64,000 nucleotides of DNA from contig JAUXMV010000046.1 of the NCBI GenBank assembly GCA_030683155.1, forward strand, positions 26,502 through 90,501. Reading direction: 5' to 3'. Shown in pieces: positions 62,680-64,000 of this stretch. The position numbers and the translations under genes are program-made. The stretch's first letter is position 1; each line of letters opens with the position of its first letter. This DNA is from Bacteroidales bacterium (GTDB lineage: Bacteria > Bacteroidota > Bacteroidia > Bacteroidales > F082). The notes beneath the pieces are model-generated. The model was given only the letters and a program-made list of their open reading frames with translations. It had not been told where the DNA came from and ran no database searches.

Positions 62680-63783
62680 ATGAAAAAGAACTTATTTTTG
62701 TCATTAAGATTCGTATCTCTGCTATTAGTCATTTTAGCAGCGTTTTCCTGCAGTCATCAACATGACCACCATGATACTTTGGATGAAAAACCAATCAACA
62801 TCATTCTTATGATAGGTGATGGAATGGGTTTTGCACAGGTTCATGCAGCGACGCTTAGTTCCGGAGAGCCGCTAACTATGTTAAATGCACAGTATACAGG
62901 GTCAATTACAACACATTCCTATGACAATCTTATTACAGATTCAGGCGCTGGAGGTACAGCACTGGCAACAGGAAAGAAAACCAACAATGGTATGATAGGA
63001 ATGACACCTGACAGTGTTGCAGTTCCCAGCATGCTCGATATTTTTGCTGAAAATGGAAAATCAACAGGCATTGTTGTGAGTTGTGGTGTCACACATGCCA
63101 CACCAGCCAGTTTTATTGCTAAAAATGTTAAAAGAAGTAATTATGAAGCCATTGCATTAGATTTTTTAAATTCACCTGTGGATGTTGTTATCGGTGGCGG
63201 AATCAGACACTTCAACCAACGCAAAGATGGGCGCATGCTTACAGCCGAAATGGAAGAAAAAGGTTTTACATATTTGAACAAGCTACCTGAAAATGCCTCA
63301 GCATTCAATAAGCTTCTTGTACTAACTGATAGCGTTCACCCAGTTTCAGTGCTCGAAGGCAGAGGTAATCTTCTTCCGGAGGGAACAAAGCTTGCGTTGC
63401 AATCGCTCAGCAAAAGCAAAAACGGTTTCTTTTTAATGGTTGAAGGTTCACAAATCGACTGGGCAGGCCATGGAAATGACTCTGCTTTTCTTGTCAATGA
63501 AATGTTTGATTTTGACAAGGCTGTAACAGAGGCATTCAAATTTGCTGATACAAATCCAGGGACCCTTGTAATTGTTACAGCCGACCATGAAACAGGTGGT
63601 TTAACCTTGATTCATGGCGAAAATAAAAATTCGATAAAATTTGCTTTCTCTTCATCTGATCATTCTGGGATTATGGTTCCGGTATATGCATACGGAACAG
63701 GCGCTAAACAGTTTGTTGGTTCCTATGATAATACTGACCTTTTTGATAGAATAATGAAAGTTGCTGGAATTCAGTTAAAATGA
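62680..63783 (+). CDS. Alkaline phosphatase lipoprotein
   Basis: 367 residues. Lipoprotein signal (lipid Cys24), a His-rich segment (HQHDHHD), then the PhoA-type fold: LMIGDGMG (metal Asp47), ITDSGAGGTALATGKKT with nucleophile Ser88, VSCGVTHATPASF, EGSQIDWAGHGND and TADHETGGLTL (metal His and Asp). The residues that bind two Zn and one Mg are present. Releases phosphate from monoesters in the periplasm or at the surface. Follows the metallophosphoesterase by 5 bp and is followed by a terminator. Confidence 0.95.
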   Translation: MKKNLFLSLRFVSLLLVILAAFSCSHQHDHHDTLDEKPINIILMIGDGMGFAQVHAATLSSGEPLTMLNAQYTGSITTHSYDNLITDSGAGGTALATGKKTNNGMIGMTPDSVAVPSMLDIFAENGKSTGIVVSCGVTHATPASFIAKNVKRSNYEAIALDFLNSPVDVVIGGGIRHFNQRKDGRMLTAEMEEKGFTYLNKLPENASAFNKLLVLTDSVHPVSVLEGRGNLLPEGTKLALQSLSKSKNGFFLMVEGSQIDWAGHGNDSAFLVNEMFDFDKAVTEAFKFADTNPGTLVIVTADHETGGLTLIHGENKNSIKFAFSSSDHSGIMVPVYAYGTGAKQFVGSYDNTDLFDRIMKVAGIQLK

Positions 63784-63810
63784 TTTTTTGATTGGAATTT
63801 TAATTCAAAA

Positions 63811-63850
63811 AATAATCCTGTTCGCTAGCATTTGAATAGGATTTTTTTTT
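63811..63850 (+). terminator. Rho-independent terminator after alkaline phosphatase
   Basis: A 10-bp stem (63814-63823 with 63834-63843, one G-T pair) followed by a run of eight or more T. Confidence 0.75.
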
Positions 63851-63884
63851 GTCAAGGAAAATGGCTAAATCTTATTTTGATGTG

Positions 63885-64000
63885 CTAGGCATAGAATTGA
63901 CTAAGTCTAAAGAAGAAGAAATCCTTATCTCTGTTTCCATTATTTGAAGATATTAGTTTCTGTATTTTACTATTAACTGCTTCGGCAATAGCATTTGTTT
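63885..64000 (-). mobile_element. C-terminal fragment of ISL3/ISAon1-like transposase (cut by window edge)
   Basis: The minus strand from the right edge translates, in one frame ending TAG at 63885-63887, to NAIAEAVNSKIQKLISSN followed by NRDKDFFFFRLSQFY. This resembles the C-terminal end of ISL3-family (ISAon1) transposases, where an AEAVNSKI-type helix and an FF-FRL segment occur. Only 38 residues are visible and there is no IS end to confirm an intact element, so it may be the tail of a full IS or a remnant. Confidence 0.6.

Noticed and set aside
63860..63946. 28-codon frame on the plus strand near the right edge
   Set aside because: It is antisense to the transposase C-terminus, whose translation is convincing.

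Overview
The window is AT-rich chromosomal DNA from a member of the Bacteroidota. The evidence is: four predicted secreted proteins with C-terminal type IX secretion (T9SS) sorting domains; repeated TAnnTTTG -7 promoter elements just upstream of genes, two of them with a TTTG -33 element at 18-19 nt; few Shine-Dalgarno sequences; and typical families (DUF4251, GH92, CotH with lamin-tail domains, multidomain FKBP lipoproteins, pseudo-catalytic SDR). The genus cannot be fixed from sequence alone. There is no phage or CRISPR array. The only sign of a mobile element is a transposase C-terminus running off the right edge.

Layout. 1-6.2 kb (+): two FKBP-type prolyl isomerases (the first cut by the window edge), a large secreted protein of unknown function, peptidase E and a DUF4251 protein, ending at a strong terminator. 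6.3-29.6 kb (-): one continuous exopolysaccharide/O-antigen-type locus. In transcription order it encodes a response regulator, a sugar transferase fused to a receiver-like domain, a half-length TolC-like protein, a very large Wzz-type chain-length protein with a LysM domain and a decayed kinase domain, Wzx flippase, Wzy polymerase, two tandem pairs of GT2 glycosyltransferases, two GT-B glycosyltransferases, a hexapeptide acyltransferase, an FkbM methyltransferase, another GT2, a T9SS beta-helix protein, a second methyltransferase, a hybrid histidine kinase and a stand-alone receiver. Most gaps are under 45 bp, so this looks like one operon of about 23 kb bracketed by two-component proteins.

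29.9-37.0 kb (-): housekeeping block with uvrB, an endonuclease/exonuclease/phosphatase protein, two rhomboid proteases, mutL with a degenerate endonuclease motif, and a small membrane protein. 37.1-43.5 kb (+): an orphan GroES-like protein, an iron/cobalamin-type ABC importer (binding lipoprotein, permease, ATPase), an amidohydrolase lipoprotein, and sucD followed by a terminator. 43.5-53.1 kb (-): a GNAT-like protein, photolyase, a CAP+SPOR secreted protein, a class IV aminotransferase, a small DUF2007-like protein, an EamA transporter, a voltage-gated-type ion channel with a C-terminal zinc ribbon, and a CotH/LTD T9SS protein. 53.3-60.5 kb: an SDR, a GH92 mannosidase with LamG, and two T9SS repeat proteins whose internal repeats have constant length (57 and 104 residues).

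60.5-61.1 kb (-): tRNA-Ser(GCT) and tRNA-Pro(TGG) behind a well-formed promoter, followed by two decayed tRNA-Pro-like copies. 61.3-63.8 kb (+): a metallophosphoesterase and an alkaline phosphatase lipoprotein. The right edge holds the end of an ISL3/ISAon1-like transposase.

The most unusual content is in the polysaccharide locus. Its priming transferase carries a receiver-like domain whose phosphorylatable Asp is Glu. Its chain-length protein combines a LysM domain with a kinase-like domain lacking catalytic carboxylates. No Wza-type outer-membrane exporter is visible, only a half-TolC. This fits a Wzx/Wzy pathway with non-canonical regulation and export, but that reading is inference.
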